A DNA stretch of 52,407 nt from an uncultured Bacteroides sp. (GTDB taxonomy: Bacteria; Bacteroidota; Bacteroidia; Bacteroidales; Bacteroidaceae): assembly GCA_944320945.1 (NCBI GenBank), contig CALUJK010000096.1:1-52407 (forward strand), written 5' to 3'. This document shows positions 8,697 through 19,200 of this stretch, piece after piece. The number at the start of each line of letters is the position of its first letter. Position 1 is the stretch's first letter. The notes below the pieces were generated by a model that was given only the letters and a program-made list of their open reading frames with translations, did no database searches and was not told the DNA's origin. The position numbers and the translations under genes were made by a program.

Positions 8697-9389
8697 TTAT
8701 TTATTCCTATTTTTGTAACAATCCTTTTTACCGCACAATTCACAGCCATATTTTTGCTTTATCACTTTCTCGCCTACAGCGACGACTCCGCTAACAGACT
8801 TTATAGGAGCCATTAACGATGACGAACTTAAACGGATGCCACATGGAAATGTAGGCAATAACGAGAATAACAATTGTTGCTGTGTTACATGCCAGCCACA
8901 ATAGCCTGGGCTATAAGGATAACTGACACCATAATTTAATGGCATCACTTGCTCTTCTATACGATGACATACTTCACGTACAGCAGCTTCAGCGACAGCT
9001 GTTCCCAAAGCATCTAAAAGAAACTCTTGGAAAATATCCTCCGTCTCCTTTATTTGGTCTTGAAATTGTTCAAATTCATGTCCTGCCGTAGCAACAAAAA
9101 CAGCATACCAATCTGCATTTTGTAAATAAGGAGTTATAATTGCCCCTGTATGTAATTCTATATCACGTATGCCTATAGACTTAGGAGTTACGAAAGAAGG
9201 TTTACAAAAAGTATAAAGATAACGAGGATGCGTCCGACACCTTATCTCTTTTTTCAGAAGATCCAAAGACCTCAGAACATTTTCATCAGGAGTATAATTG
9301 GCTCCCATTGAAAGATAAATATCTTCATCATTCAGTTGTAATGAATCCCAAGAAATCTCACTTTGGAATAATTTACCTTCCACTTCCAT
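8697..9389 (-). CDS. MetH activation-domain-like protein (corrinoid reactivation)
   Basis: A 230-residue cytoplasmic protein resembling the stand-alone vitamin B12-dependent methionine synthase activation domain. Visible family parts are an alpha-helical middle (DALGTAVAEAAVREV), the AdoMet-binding-like loop SPGYCGW followed by QQQLLFSLL, the segment SSSLMAPIKSVSGVVAVG, and a C-terminal cysteine cluster YGCELCGKKDC. In MetH this domain binds AdoMet and remethylates cobalamin that has oxidised. Here it probably keeps the corrinoid protein encoded 9 bases upstream active. The arginine that begins the RxxPGY motif of MetH appears to be replaced by proline, so AdoMet binding may differ. A role only as a structural partner is possible. 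Confidence 0.75.
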   Translation of the reverse strand: MEVEGKLFQSEISWDSLQLNDEDIYLSMGANYTPDENVLRSLDLLKKEIRCRTHPRYLYTFCKPSFVTPKSIGIRDIELHTGAIITPYLQNADWYAVFVATAGHEFEQFQDQIKETEDIFQEFLLDALGTAVAEAAVREVCHRIEEQVMPLNYGVSYPYSPGYCGWHVTQQQLLFSLLPTFPCGIRLSSSSLMAPIKSVSGVVAVGEKVIKQKYGCELCGKKDCYKNRNK

Positions 9390-9398
9390 AACAAGTTT

Positions 9399-10043
9399 TT
9401 ATTTAGCTGATATCAAACTTTTTGCTTTTATTACAGCAGCATTAGCATTGCTCGTATAAGCGTCGGCCCCTATTGCCTTTGCAAACGAATCATTAACAGG
9501 TGCACCACCCACCATTATCTTCACCTTATCTCTCAAGCCCGACTTTTCTATTGCCACAATGACCTCTTTCATATAGTTCATAGTGGTTGTAAGAAGAGCA
9601 GACATACAAATAATATCAGCTTGATGTTCTATCGCAGCATTGACAAATTTATCACTGGAAACATCCACACCTAGATTGATAACCTCAAAACCACACCCTT
9701 CGAACATGGATGCCACAAGATTTTTACCAATATCATGTAAATCCCCTTTTACTGTACCAATAACCACCTTTCCTATATATGCATCCACTTGACCACACAT
9801 CAATGGTTTCAAAATATCCAAGGCTCCTCGCATAGCACGAACACTCATCAACAAATTGGGAACGAAAACTTCCCCAACTTCAAAACGCCGACCTATTTCC
9901 TCCATTGCTTTCACCATATATTGATTGATTATTTCATTGGGTGAATGTTCTCCATTTGACACAGCTTCTTTTGTGACTTCTACCGCCTTCTCCAGACTAC
10001 CATTTAAAATAGCGTCATATAATGTCTGTAAATTATTCTCCAT
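9399..10043 (-). CDS. Corrinoid protein, MtaC/MtbC-like
   Basis: A 214-residue cytoplasmic cobalamin-binding protein. Residues 1-85 form the helical cap domain (B12-binding_2) and residues 90-210 the Rossmann B12-binding domain. The diagnostic motif DLHDIG (Asp101, His103, Gly106) supplies the lower axial histidine to cobalt, and the downstream SALLTTTM and GGAPVN segments contact the corrinoid tail. It carries a methyl group between two methyltransferases, here most simply the URO-D proteins at 7681-8685 and 10065-11321. It lies 21 bases after the first of these and 9 before the reactivation protein. The fold call is firm, while the physiological methyl donor is unknown. Confidence 0.92.
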   Translation of the reverse strand: MENNLQTLYDAILNGSLEKAVEVTKEAVSNGEHSPNEIINQYMVKAMEEIGRRFEVGEVFVPNLLMSVRAMRGALDILKPLMCGQVDAYIGKVVIGTVKGDLHDIGKNLVASMFEGCGFEVINLGVDVSSDKFVNAAIEHQADIICMSALLTTTMNYMKEVIVAIEKSGLRDKVKIMVGGAPVNDSFAKAIGADAYTSNANAAVIKAKSLISAK

Positions 10044-10064
10044 AACTTTATATCTTTTGTTTTT

Positions 10065-11321
10065 TCAATTCCTAATACTTTTCAATGTTGTAAATAATGC
10101 TATAACATTTTCGATTGGCACATTAGCTTGTATATTATGAACGGTATTAAAAACAAACCCTCCATCTTTACCTAATATTTCACATTGTTCCAACACATGC
10201 CGACGAATTTCTTCTGGAGTCCCAAAGGGTAATATTCTTTGCGTATCAATTCCTCCTCCCCAGAATGTCAAATAAGAACCAAATTCTTTCTTTAGATAGC
10301 GTGAATCCATTCCCTTTGCATTAATCTGAACTGGATTTATAATATCAAATCCAGCTTCTATCAATCCTGGTAAGATAGGAATAATTGCTCCGCAGGAATG
10401 TTTAAATATTTTCCATGTAGTATGTTGATGAATCCAATCATTCATACGTCGATAATGAGGTAACCAAAGTTCTCTAAAAGTATCTATCGAACAAAACTGG
10501 GATTCTTGAGAGCCAAAATCTGTACCACATGTTAATACGACATCAACTTTATCACCTAAAGCATTCCAAAGCTTCTCATAATTTGCAATTGCAATGTCTA
10601 TTTCCTTCTCAAAGACCTTATGAATATAGTCTTGCCGCATGGCAGTAGACATATACCATTCAACAACACTACGAATTCCTTTCGGTTGTTTCAGTCCCAT
10701 ACCTGGAATGAAAGCTACGTCTCCCAATGCCGTTCCTCCAAAGCTGGCAACTACCGCTTTGCCCGACTTAGATGCAACATCTATCTGTTGCTTATAATAT
10801 TCTAAATCTGCGTCCGTCAATAGAGCAAACTCTTCTAAATTATCTTCCGGGTTTAAATTATTCTCATCTATTGGCTGCTGTCTCTCTATTGCATTAATAA
10901 AATAACACCCTTTAGGCATAATTGCCGATGGTGGATAACTCTTATCACCGCCCGCATAAACATAAATATCGCCTTCTGCATCAGGAGTAAGATCCATCGC
11001 TTGTGGCACTAAAACATGCTGTCCCCAAGGGGTTACTTGCTCGTGATACGATGTCGTATCCATATCAAATATATCCTTTGAAGGTCCAATACCTACACAG
11101 TCCACACCCAATACTTCACTCAATTCTGAATCCACTTCCCCCAACATCTGGAAAGTATCAATAATTTTAACCGGACGAGGAGTTAATCCATAATAATTTC
11201 TCAAGGCCTCCACAATGCGGCAATGAATGCCCGTAACAGTTGTTGCCCCAAAATCTACTGGTATATAATCACTACTCTGGTGATTTAATGCCTGAAGTAC
11301 TCGCGTTCTTGATTCATTCAT
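10065..11321 (-). CDS. URO-D superfamily methyltransferase, long form
   Basis: A 418-residue cytoplasmic TIM-barrel protein of the uroporphyrinogen decarboxylase/MtaA superfamily, longer than classical MtaA. The His-X-Cys part of the zinc motif is present (His308 and Cys310 in IFKHSCGAI). The distal Cys of MtaA seems to be replaced, with VHNIQ (His395) at about that place, so the metal site may use a different third ligand. Such long URO-D proteins occur in anaerobe clusters with corrinoid proteins, where some are thought to be substrate-side methyltransferases. I infer that this protein may take the methyl group from the substrate and that the 334-residue paralogue handles the other half-reaction, but the roles could be reversed. 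It is five bases downstream of the GH3 gene. Confidence 0.75.
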   Translation of the reverse strand: MNESRTRVLQALNHQSSDYIPVDFGATTVTGIHCRIVEALRNYYGLTPRPVKIIDTFQMLGEVDSELSEVLGVDCVGIGPSKDIFDMDTTSYHEQVTPWGQHVLVPQAMDLTPDAEGDIYVYAGGDKSYPPSAIMPKGCYFINAIERQQPIDENNLNPEDNLEEFALLTDADLEYYKQQIDVASKSGKAVVASFGGTALGDVAFIPGMGLKQPKGIRSVVEWYMSTAMRQDYIHKVFEKEIDIAIANYEKLWNALGDKVDVVLTCGTDFGSQESQFCSIDTFRELWLPHYRRMNDWIHQHTTWKIFKHSCGAIIPILPGLIEAGFDIINPVQINAKGMDSRYLKKEFGSYLTFWGGGIDTQRILPFGTPEEIRRHVLEQCEILGKDGGFVFNTVHNIQANVPIENVIALFTTLKSIRN

Positions 11322-11326
11322 AGTTC

Positions 11327-13768
11327 TTACATTTTAAAGGTGTATGTTTGCGTTATATTAATTTCTGCGCGTTGATGAATTTGTTCAGACGAACTTCCAA
11401 CCATTAAGATAAAACGACCCGGCTCAACGGTCCATTTCCCATCTTGAGTATAAAGAGCTAATGATTTTTTATCTAAATGAAATTTTACTTCTTTACTTTC
11501 TCCCGCTTTTAAATGAATCCGTTGAAATCCTCTCAACTGTTTTAAAGGAGTGGTATAACTGGCCACTTCATCACACATATAAAGTTGAACCACCTCATCG
11601 CCAGCTCGTGTTCCTTTATTCGTCACCATCACAGATACATTCACAAACAAATCATCTCCACGTTGCACTACATCTGTCCTCATTGCAGAATAATCAAAAG
11701 AAGTATAACTAAGTCCGTATCCAAATGGATAAAGAGGAGCTCCTTCTTCTTCCACATATTTATTGCGATTTCCTTTTCGTTTCGTATTATAATAAACCGG
11801 AAGTTGTCCAACAGAACGAGGTACTGAAATAGCTAAACGTCCACCCGGATTATAATCTCCAAAGAGAACATCTGCAATAGCATTACCTCCCTGCATACCC
11901 GGATACCAAGCATCTATAATGGCATCTACTTGATCTTCAATTCCGGTCAGCAGTAAAGGACGCCCTTTAATAAGTACCAACACAATCGGTTTACCAAGTG
12001 CTTTCATTTCCTGTATTAATTTTTTCTGTTTCCCCAGCAGTTCAAGGGTAGAACGATCATACCCTTCTCCACTCTCCATGTCACTGAGATATGCAGACAC
12101 TTTAGCAGCTCCCGTCTTTTCATACTCAGAGGAAAAGTCTCGTGCACTCGAGCCTCCCATCACCATGACAATTACATCCGATTTACACCCTGCCTCTATT
12201 GCTTGTTGAAAATAGACCTCTGAAGTATCACGTATCATACATCCTTTGGCATATAGGACCTGCGTTTCAGCAGAAACTTTCTCTTTAATACCTTCTAAAA
12301 CCGTAACGACAGATTTCTCTGCTTGTGGGGCTGTATAATCACCCAACATATTATATATATTATCCGCATTCGGCCCGATAACTGCAATAGTCCTTATTTC
12401 TTTACTCAACGGCAAGATATTTTCCTTATTTTTCAACAAAATAAGAGATTGACGAGCAACCTCACGAGCCAAACCAACATGCTCGGCTGATGCAACAAGC
12501 TGTTTAGGCTTCTCTTCATTTATAAAGGGATGATCAAACAACCCCATTTGATATTTTAAGGTAAGAATGCGACATACGGCCTCATCGATTACACTTTCCT
12601 TAATATCACCAGCCTTCACTGCATTCAACAAATTTTTAGCATAAGCCGTAGTACCCAGATCACTATCAACACCAGCATTAGCAGCTTTGACAGCAGCTTC
12701 ATACTCTGATTGAGCGATTCCATGTTCTTGAAGTCCGCCAATTGCATAAAGATCCGAAACTACAAAACCGTTAAATTGCCAGCGTTTTTTCAGTATTTCC
12801 GTCAACAGTTCACGACTAGCCGTACAAGGTACTCCATCGATTTCATTGTATGAACTCATAACAGATAATGCCCCCGCAACAACCGCTTCATGAAAAGGAG
12901 GATAAATAGCTTCTTCCAATTCTCTTTTTCCAACATGTGCGCTGCCTCCATTATGGCCTCCTTCTGTCCAACCATAAGCAGCAAAATGTTTCAATGTGGC
13001 TATTAATGAATGACGATTAGCAAGGGAATCTCTATCTCCTTGGAATCCCTTAACCAAAGCAACTCCCATTTTTCCACATAGATAAGGATCTTCTCCATAA
13101 GTCTCCTCAACCCGCGACCAACGTGGATCCCTAGCTAAATCCAACACCGGCCCATAACCAATATGTGCTCCTTGCGCACTGGCTTCTTCAGCAATAGCTC
13201 GACCCATTTTTTGAATTAATTCCGGATTCCAAGTGCTAGCTTGCCCTATAGAAGTAGGAAATACAGTCGTCCCGATTGCCATATGCCCATGAGGACATTC
13301 CTCTGCCAAGAAAAGAGGAATGCCCAAACGGCTATGTGTCATTGCAAATTGTTGAAGCATATTAGCGACTTTAGCTGCTAAAACAGGAGTCAATCCGGTC
13401 GTAAAAGTCCGTTGTGTCCATGGATCCGCACGCATAACACCCCAAAAAGCTCCAGTATGTAGTTCTTCTATCTCATAAGTCAATAAATCAGTTAAATAAA
13501 CAGAATCTCCTCTCCTTTCATACATTGGCCATCCTAAAGATGTCTGCATCTGGCCTATTTTTTCTTCCAAAGTCATCTGGCTCATCAAATTATCTACACG
13601 TTCTTTAATTGAGCAAGATGAATTCTCATATATATCAAGACGATTATTCTTATTCAAATCATAATAAGATATTCCCGTCTGATTATCAATTTTCGGCACA
13701 ATATGATTTTCACTTTGCAATACCCCTGAAATCAAGAAAGTAGCAAAACATAAAAACACACGTTTCAT
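11327..13768 (-). CDS. GH3 beta-glycosidase (beta-glucosidase type)
   Basis: An 813-residue exported GH3 enzyme. A signal peptide covers residues 1-19. The N-terminal TIM barrel holds KHFAAYG and the nucleophile Asp339 in GFVVSDLYAIGG. The alpha/beta sandwich follows at about 410-640, and a fibronectin-like C-terminal domain at about 690-800. The motif set is that of Bacteroides periplasmic beta-glucosidases. In a mannan locus it could remove glucose from glucomannan oligosaccharides or act as an exo-beta-mannosidase. Its ATG overlaps the GH5 stop by four bases (13765-13768). No PA14 insert is present, unlike the other GH3 of the locus. Confidence 0.88.
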   Translation of the reverse strand: MKRVFLCFATFLISGVLQSENHIVPKIDNQTGISYYDLNKNNRLDIYENSSCSIKERVDNLMSQMTLEEKIGQMQTSLGWPMYERRGDSVYLTDLLTYEIEELHTGAFWGVMRADPWTQRTFTTGLTPVLAAKVANMLQQFAMTHSRLGIPLFLAEECPHGHMAIGTTVFPTSIGQASTWNPELIQKMGRAIAEEASAQGAHIGYGPVLDLARDPRWSRVEETYGEDPYLCGKMGVALVKGFQGDRDSLANRHSLIATLKHFAAYGWTEGGHNGGSAHVGKRELEEAIYPPFHEAVVAGALSVMSSYNEIDGVPCTASRELLTEILKKRWQFNGFVVSDLYAIGGLQEHGIAQSEYEAAVKAANAGVDSDLGTTAYAKNLLNAVKAGDIKESVIDEAVCRILTLKYQMGLFDHPFINEEKPKQLVASAEHVGLAREVARQSLILLKNKENILPLSKEIRTIAVIGPNADNIYNMLGDYTAPQAEKSVVTVLEGIKEKVSAETQVLYAKGCMIRDTSEVYFQQAIEAGCKSDVIVMVMGGSSARDFSSEYEKTGAAKVSAYLSDMESGEGYDRSTLELLGKQKKLIQEMKALGKPIVLVLIKGRPLLLTGIEDQVDAIIDAWYPGMQGGNAIADVLFGDYNPGGRLAISVPRSVGQLPVYYNTKRKGNRNKYVEEEGAPLYPFGYGLSYTSFDYSAMRTDVVQRGDDLFVNVSVMVTNKGTRAGDEVVQLYMCDEVASYTTPLKQLRGFQRIHLKAGESKEVKFHLDKKSLALYTQDGKWTVEPGRFILMVGSSSEQIHQRAEINITQTYTFKM

Positions 13769-15069
13769 TTTCTATCAATTATATGATTGATTTCATTAAC
13801 AGTATTTGCCACCAACCCAACAGTCGTATCTGTATCATATACAGAATTTAATCCCTGTTCTTCTTGTCCGGGGTCACCCATATAGTCATCTCCATTTTGC
13901 CACAAAAGATGTTGAGGCTTTGCCAATCCTCCCCAAGCCCAGAAATTACACCCTTGGAACACATCCTGTTCTGAAGCATGTTCTTTCAACACCGAAAACA
14001 CCTCGTTATAATATCTGTCCCGTAAACTGGTAGCTGATTCTCTCGTAAATTGCATGCTATCTCTTGGTAACCCAAACTCTTCAAGTACCAACGGTTTATT
14101 CATCTTTTGTGCTTTCTCAATATGTAAATCGAGATATTTATGAGTCTCATCAATAGCATGATCTATTGTACCGGCGATATTCGTTTTATCAATCCACCCC
14201 CAGTTATTTGGCCAAATATGGATGGTCAAATAGTCGATATGGCTATCTGCATGAATATTAGCCCACAACTCTATGTCGCCTTCACAGCCCGCCATGCCTT
14301 CCGACCCTACTGAAACCAAATGATTAGGGTCTATAGACTTAATGAATGCAGCACATTCCGTTACCCATTTAGCAAAAGCGTCCTTATTCTCTTCACCAAA
14401 AGGACGAGGTTCATTACCAATTTGCCATGCCATAATAGATGGATCATCACAATATTTCCGATTCGTGTAACGATTGACACGAGTGAGAATATTCCGGATA
14501 TGATTTTTAAAGAGTTGATGTGCCTTTTCCGACTTTGCGTATTGAGCTACATAATTAGAAAAAGCAGTCCATCCTTTCACATTTGGCATAGGAACATCAC
14601 CATGGCCACTCCAATAAAGATATTGAGAAAAACCACCTGACCACTCCCAGCTATTATTTAGAAAAAGGACTGCATGCATCTTTCTTTTTCCAAGTTCAGA
14701 CAAGAAAAAATCCAAACCGTCTAATATCGTATCATTATAAACACCGGGAGATGTCTGTAATGCCGGTTCTACTTTCCCTGATATGCCATCCAAGCCATCG
14801 GCTCCGACCAATACCCGCAGATTCGTGATTCCTTTTTCTTTCATAAAATCCAGTTCTTTCAACAAGCGCTGTCTATCTCCACAAGCACCCTGTGAACCGA
14901 TTAATGCACCATACCAAAAATTAGTACCTACATAATAATAAGGTTTGTCATTCACATAGAAACGTCCATTTTCAACTGTCACAAAATCGGCCGTTGCATG
15001 AGGTGCCTCCGTACATGAACAAAGAAACGAAAGAATAATTATCAGAATACCAATAGATTTCATACGCAC
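13765..15069 (-). CDS. GH5 beta-mannanase (GH5_7-like), lipoprotein
   Basis: A 434-residue hydrolase of clan GH-A. The signal ends in FLCSC with the likely lipidated Cys19. The acid/base is Glu220 in AWQIGNEPRPF and the nucleophile Glu331 in PLVLEEFGLPR. The N-terminal FYVNDKPYYYVGTNFWYG and the spacing of the two glutamates match GH5_7 mannanases. It would cut internal beta-1,4-mannosidic bonds at the cell surface or in the periplasm. It lies between GH3 (4-base overlap) and GH26 (24-base gap). The subfamily is judged by eye. Confidence 0.88.
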   Translation of the reverse strand: MRMKSIGILIIILSFLCSCTEAPHATADFVTVENGRFYVNDKPYYYVGTNFWYGALIGSQGACGDRQRLLKELDFMKEKGITNLRVLVGADGLDGISGKVEPALQTSPGVYNDTILDGLDFFLSELGKRKMHAVLFLNNSWEWSGGFSQYLYWSGHGDVPMPNVKGWTAFSNYVAQYAKSEKAHQLFKNHIRNILTRVNRYTNRKYCDDPSIMAWQIGNEPRPFGEENKDAFAKWVTECAAFIKSIDPNHLVSVGSEGMAGCEGDIELWANIHADSHIDYLTIHIWPNNWGWIDKTNIAGTIDHAIDETHKYLDLHIEKAQKMNKPLVLEEFGLPRDSMQFTRESATSLRDRYYNEVFSVLKEHASEQDVFQGCNFWAWGGLAKPQHLLWQNGDDYMGDPGQEEQGLNSVYDTDTTVGLVANTVNEINHIIDRK

Positions 15070-15093
15070 ACTTATCTTTATTATCTATTACTA

Positions 15094-16224
15094 CTACTTT
15101 TCACTCATTTTCAATGTATACCAATCAGGTGACTCATCTGCAAATAATATCAGCGTATCATTCTTAAACTTACAGAAGTCAGCTGCGGCAGGATGGCCTT
15201 TATAAGGAGCAAAGCCTGCCCATGTGCACAAATAGTTCAACTCTACTCCATCAGCATGCAGTATACCCAACAATTTGGAGAACCATAAAGAATCCCGACT
15301 TTGGGTTCCTGTTTCAGTAATGGCTGCAAGTTTATGATGCTGCTTTGCATATTTAGTTAATATACGTGCTTTCAACAATGCCTGTTGAATATCACCTTCG
15401 ACGGGACGCAAGTCCCAATAATTATCCATTCCCACCACATCCACAAATTCATCTCCGGGATAACGTTCCAGATACTCTTCCTCTGTGGTAAAGCCACAAT
15501 CTGGCGAAAAAGCATATAAAAAATTGTGGACATGTAACGAATCTCTCAGATATGTCACAGTAAAGCGATAAAGGTTTTTAAACTGTTCGGCTGTACAATG
15601 ATTCCTTCCCCACCAAAACCAGTTCCCATCAAATTCATGCCAAGGGCGAAAAATAATAGGAATTGCTTCGCCTTTACTATTCTTCACTGATTTTGCGAAA
15701 TCTGCGATAATCCGTAAATCACTCTTAAACGTTTCATGATGAGAACCACCCGGGAGAATATGCTCCACTACCCTTGTCGTATCATAAAAATTATTTCCTG
15801 TCACCGGATTATAATAATGCCAGCAGAAAGTCAAAATATTACCGCGTTCGTATGCAGCATAAAATTTATCTTTTATATAACCCAGATCTTTTGTCTCCCA
15901 ACTGGTCGGATTAGTAAAATGTAAGAAATCAAAACTGGCCATTCCCGGATAAGCTCCTGTAACATCATAAGCATCACACCTATTAGCCTCATCACGCCAA
16001 CGAGTTGTATCCGAAGCGAAGCCATCCATTTCATAATTATGTTGTCCATATACAACACGTTTCCCCGTCATTTGCTTCAGATTATAAAAAAGAATAGCAG
16101 TTAAGTCCGTAGTTTGTTTGTCAACCAATCCTTCTCGGATATTTTTCAATACTTGCTGATGAGAAGGAGCACATGCAACCAATGCACACACAATAACAAC
16201 AATATATGTACATATTCGTTTCAT
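15094..16224 (-). CDS. GH26 beta-mannanase, lipoprotein
   Basis: A 376-residue GH26 enzyme, paralogous to the one at 6547-7647. The signal MKRICTYIVVIVCALVAC gives a lipidated Cys18. The acid/base is Glu197 in FRPWHEFDGNWFWWG and the nucleophile Glu304 in AAITETGTQ. Two GH26 enzymes in one PUL usually divide the work, one cutting long chains at the surface and one trimming oligosaccharides to mannobiose. Which is which cannot be decided here. It is two bases from the large hydrolase-like gene upstream, so the genes are probably translationally coupled. Confidence 0.9.
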   Translation of the reverse strand: MKRICTYIVVIVCALVACAPSHQQVLKNIREGLVDKQTTDLTAILFYNLKQMTGKRVVYGQHNYEMDGFASDTTRWRDEANRCDAYDVTGAYPGMASFDFLHFTNPTSWETKDLGYIKDKFYAAYERGNILTFCWHYYNPVTGNNFYDTTRVVEHILPGGSHHETFKSDLRIIADFAKSVKNSKGEAIPIIFRPWHEFDGNWFWWGRNHCTAEQFKNLYRFTVTYLRDSLHVHNFLYAFSPDCGFTTEEEYLERYPGDEFVDVVGMDNYWDLRPVEGDIQQALLKARILTKYAKQHHKLAAITETGTQSRDSLWFSKLLGILHADGVELNYLCTWAGFAPYKGHPAAADFCKFKNDTLILFADESPDWYTLKMSEK

Positions 16225-16226
16225 AA

Positions 16227-19200
16227 TTAATAACTTATCTTGATTGTTTTAGAAGCATTACTTTCAATACCATTTCCATTCACAGCAGCAATTCGATAAT
16301 AATAATCTCCTTTCAAAGGAGTACCATCCATACTCAATCCGTTATCTTTAAAAGTCGTTGTATTATTTCCAACAAACGTGACAAATGAACAGGCATCTGC
16401 CATAAACTTAGAAGTTCTACCACGGTATATCCTGTACATATTTGCATCAGAAACTTTTTCCCATTGCAGACGTTTTCCATTTACAGCTTTCACTATAGGA
16501 GTAGATATTTTTTCCTCTTCATTCTCTATTACAATAACAGTATGCAACTGCTCTGGGGCACATATAGGATAAACAGCCTTATTTCGAGAATCAGATACCT
16601 CAATGTAATATTCTATACCATTGGAGGGAACTTGCCTTGATGGAATCGTTACCGTAAAAATAGAACGAACTCTATGTTTAAATGGCAATGAAATCCATTT
16701 CTCGTTACTTCCAATTCCGCGATAATATAATACAGCAGAAAGAAGCTCATCTAAGCTATTGTCTACGATAGACAGTTTAATATCAATATTTTCTCCTTTA
16801 TTTATGGATGTAACGGGAGAAGGATTAATGATAAAAGGAGCCTTATCATCAGCATTACCAGCAGAGCAACAAGATGGTATTCCATTCGGGCTTCTTTTTT
16901 TATCCGTATCAACAGCACATACCGTATAAACAGCGTCTCCGTTATACTCGTCATTATACCAAGTAATATCACAAGGTACCGATGCTATTTCCTCTCCATT
17001 CCGACTTACAACAAAATAGTCAACACTTGGTTCTTCATTACGCCATGTCACCAAAGCACCTCGCAGTGTCCTTTTAGCTACAATATAAGAAGGAGCTTTT
17101 ACCTGCTGATATTTCCTTAATTCCTTTACTTTCTTTATATAGTTTTGTTGCACAAACCGATTCTGCACGCTCATAATATTTCCTTTGGATGAAATATCAT
17201 TGATACGATATAAAAAGGATTGCACCCATTCGTCCATTCGCCCCGGCAAACTCTCCCACTGATAGTTCTTAAACTCATCATTCAATATGGAATGCAGTTT
17301 GGCACCCTCAATGCGCTTATACACATAAGACAAACGCATTTTTTGGTCTGCATGTGGAGCCTTGTTTATGCAATCTTCAATTGTTAATAACTGCCGGTCA
17401 GCTTTTTCTACAGCATGAACAATATCATTAAAAGCATGAAAATGGATATAAAGAGATTGTATATCTTTAGTAACCGCTACTGGGATAGCAATACTGTTCC
17501 ACTTCTCCCATCCTCCTGTATTCTTTACATCCACCGCAGCTATTGCCGGGCCATCTAATGCATTAGCAGAAATTGTCACGGTTCCTCCATTCGAAGCAGA
17601 AGAAACTTTTAAAACTATCGACGATACATTATCCTGCAAAGAAAGTTTACCGTATTCTAACCAATCGCCAGACATAATGTATCCTACACAAGAATCACCC
17701 TCGGCTATTTGTGCATCCTTAGTCCCTTTCTTATTCTGATAGTCCGTTGCATCTATCGTTGTTATAATCTGTCCTGCACCATTCAACAAGATTAATGAAT
17801 CCAGATTCATCAACGGATAAGTATTCACTGTTTGATCAAACGCAGGTGTCACCTGACACTCTGCAAAATCCGTCGAGAAAGGCTCATTCTGATTAATAAT
17901 AGGTGTTATTTTCTCTGCTGCAAGTTCTCCATAATTTGCTTTAGCATAGTCGCCATATACTTTTTCTGAACTGTCCAGTTGTTCGGAAACATACCAAGGA
18001 GCTTTACTTATATACCACATTTTAGGAGAAACAGCATCTGCCAAACGCCATGTCAAAGCATAGAATCCATTCATGTTTGGAGCAGCTTCCTCATAGGCCG
18101 AAATGGTTTCAGACAAATCCATGTTATACGGATAATAATACTGTGAACTATTCCAATCTCTTTCCAACCACGGACATCCCCAATACTCACGTTCTCCATA
18201 CACTTTCCCAGATTCAAATTGGGCAGAATAATGAGAGATAGGAGCACAAATCACATCTTCCGGCAATTTGTTGACCGACTCTGCCGTAAGTCCCCAACCC
18301 GATACAACCATACGGGTATGAGGAGAGAAACTTTTCATATCCTCATAAAAGCCATCGAATACCCGCTGCCATTTATTATAAAAAACTGAATCTTTATTAT
18401 TCCCTTCCGACTGAAAACAGAACAAGTAATCCAAATCTGGATAAGCCCGGGCAATCTGTTTGGTCTGAGCAGTAATAACCGAACGTTCATCTGCCTGCAC
18501 CTGATATTCCGACAAAATAACATCAATATCAAGTCCCAGACCTATTTTCACTCCCCGTTGATGTGCATATTCGATTACTTTCTGAAAAATAATCTCCCCC
18601 TTTTCTTTTATTTGACCATTAGTAAGTGTCTCATTATGTAGGGCACAATCAGCACCAAAATCATAATCGTCATAAATATCAGAAGCTCCAAAACAATAAT
18701 CGTTGATTTCCCAACCGGGGCAACTCCATCCATGCCCCGTTTTAATAGTGGGCATCCATCCTCTGGATACATAATCATTGTATTCAAAATTATGAAACAT
18801 CTCATTGTGCCCACAAAAACCATTATAATTATGAATCAAAATAAAATTCATACGCATTTTAGCCGTCTGGTCTATGATATACCTCCAATCTGACCAAGAA
18901 TAAATAGTGGCAGATTGTGGGAAATTAGTCCATGGCAAAAAGCCTCTGATCCGCATTTTAGGAGTACGACTCTCCTCTATTGCAGACAACTGCGCAACAG
19001 TTTTCTTTTGCTTCGGAAAAACATCTTCATTCAAATAAAAGCGTATTCCAAAATGGTCCTCAAGCAGGCCATATACTCCATATAGTAAACCGTATGAATC
19101 CGTTCCTATAACAGCCACCGTATGATGCCTTTCTTTTTCAAAGGTACGAATCAAATAACCTTGCTCGCCGGGAAGTTCTTTACCGGATAATCCCTCCTTA

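Noticed and set aside
7681..11321. Heme-pathway uroporphyrinogen decarboxylase (HemE) for the two URO-D genes
   Set aside because: Both have the zinc-type His-X-Cys motif of methyltransferases and sit with a corrinoid protein, with no other heme genes nearby.
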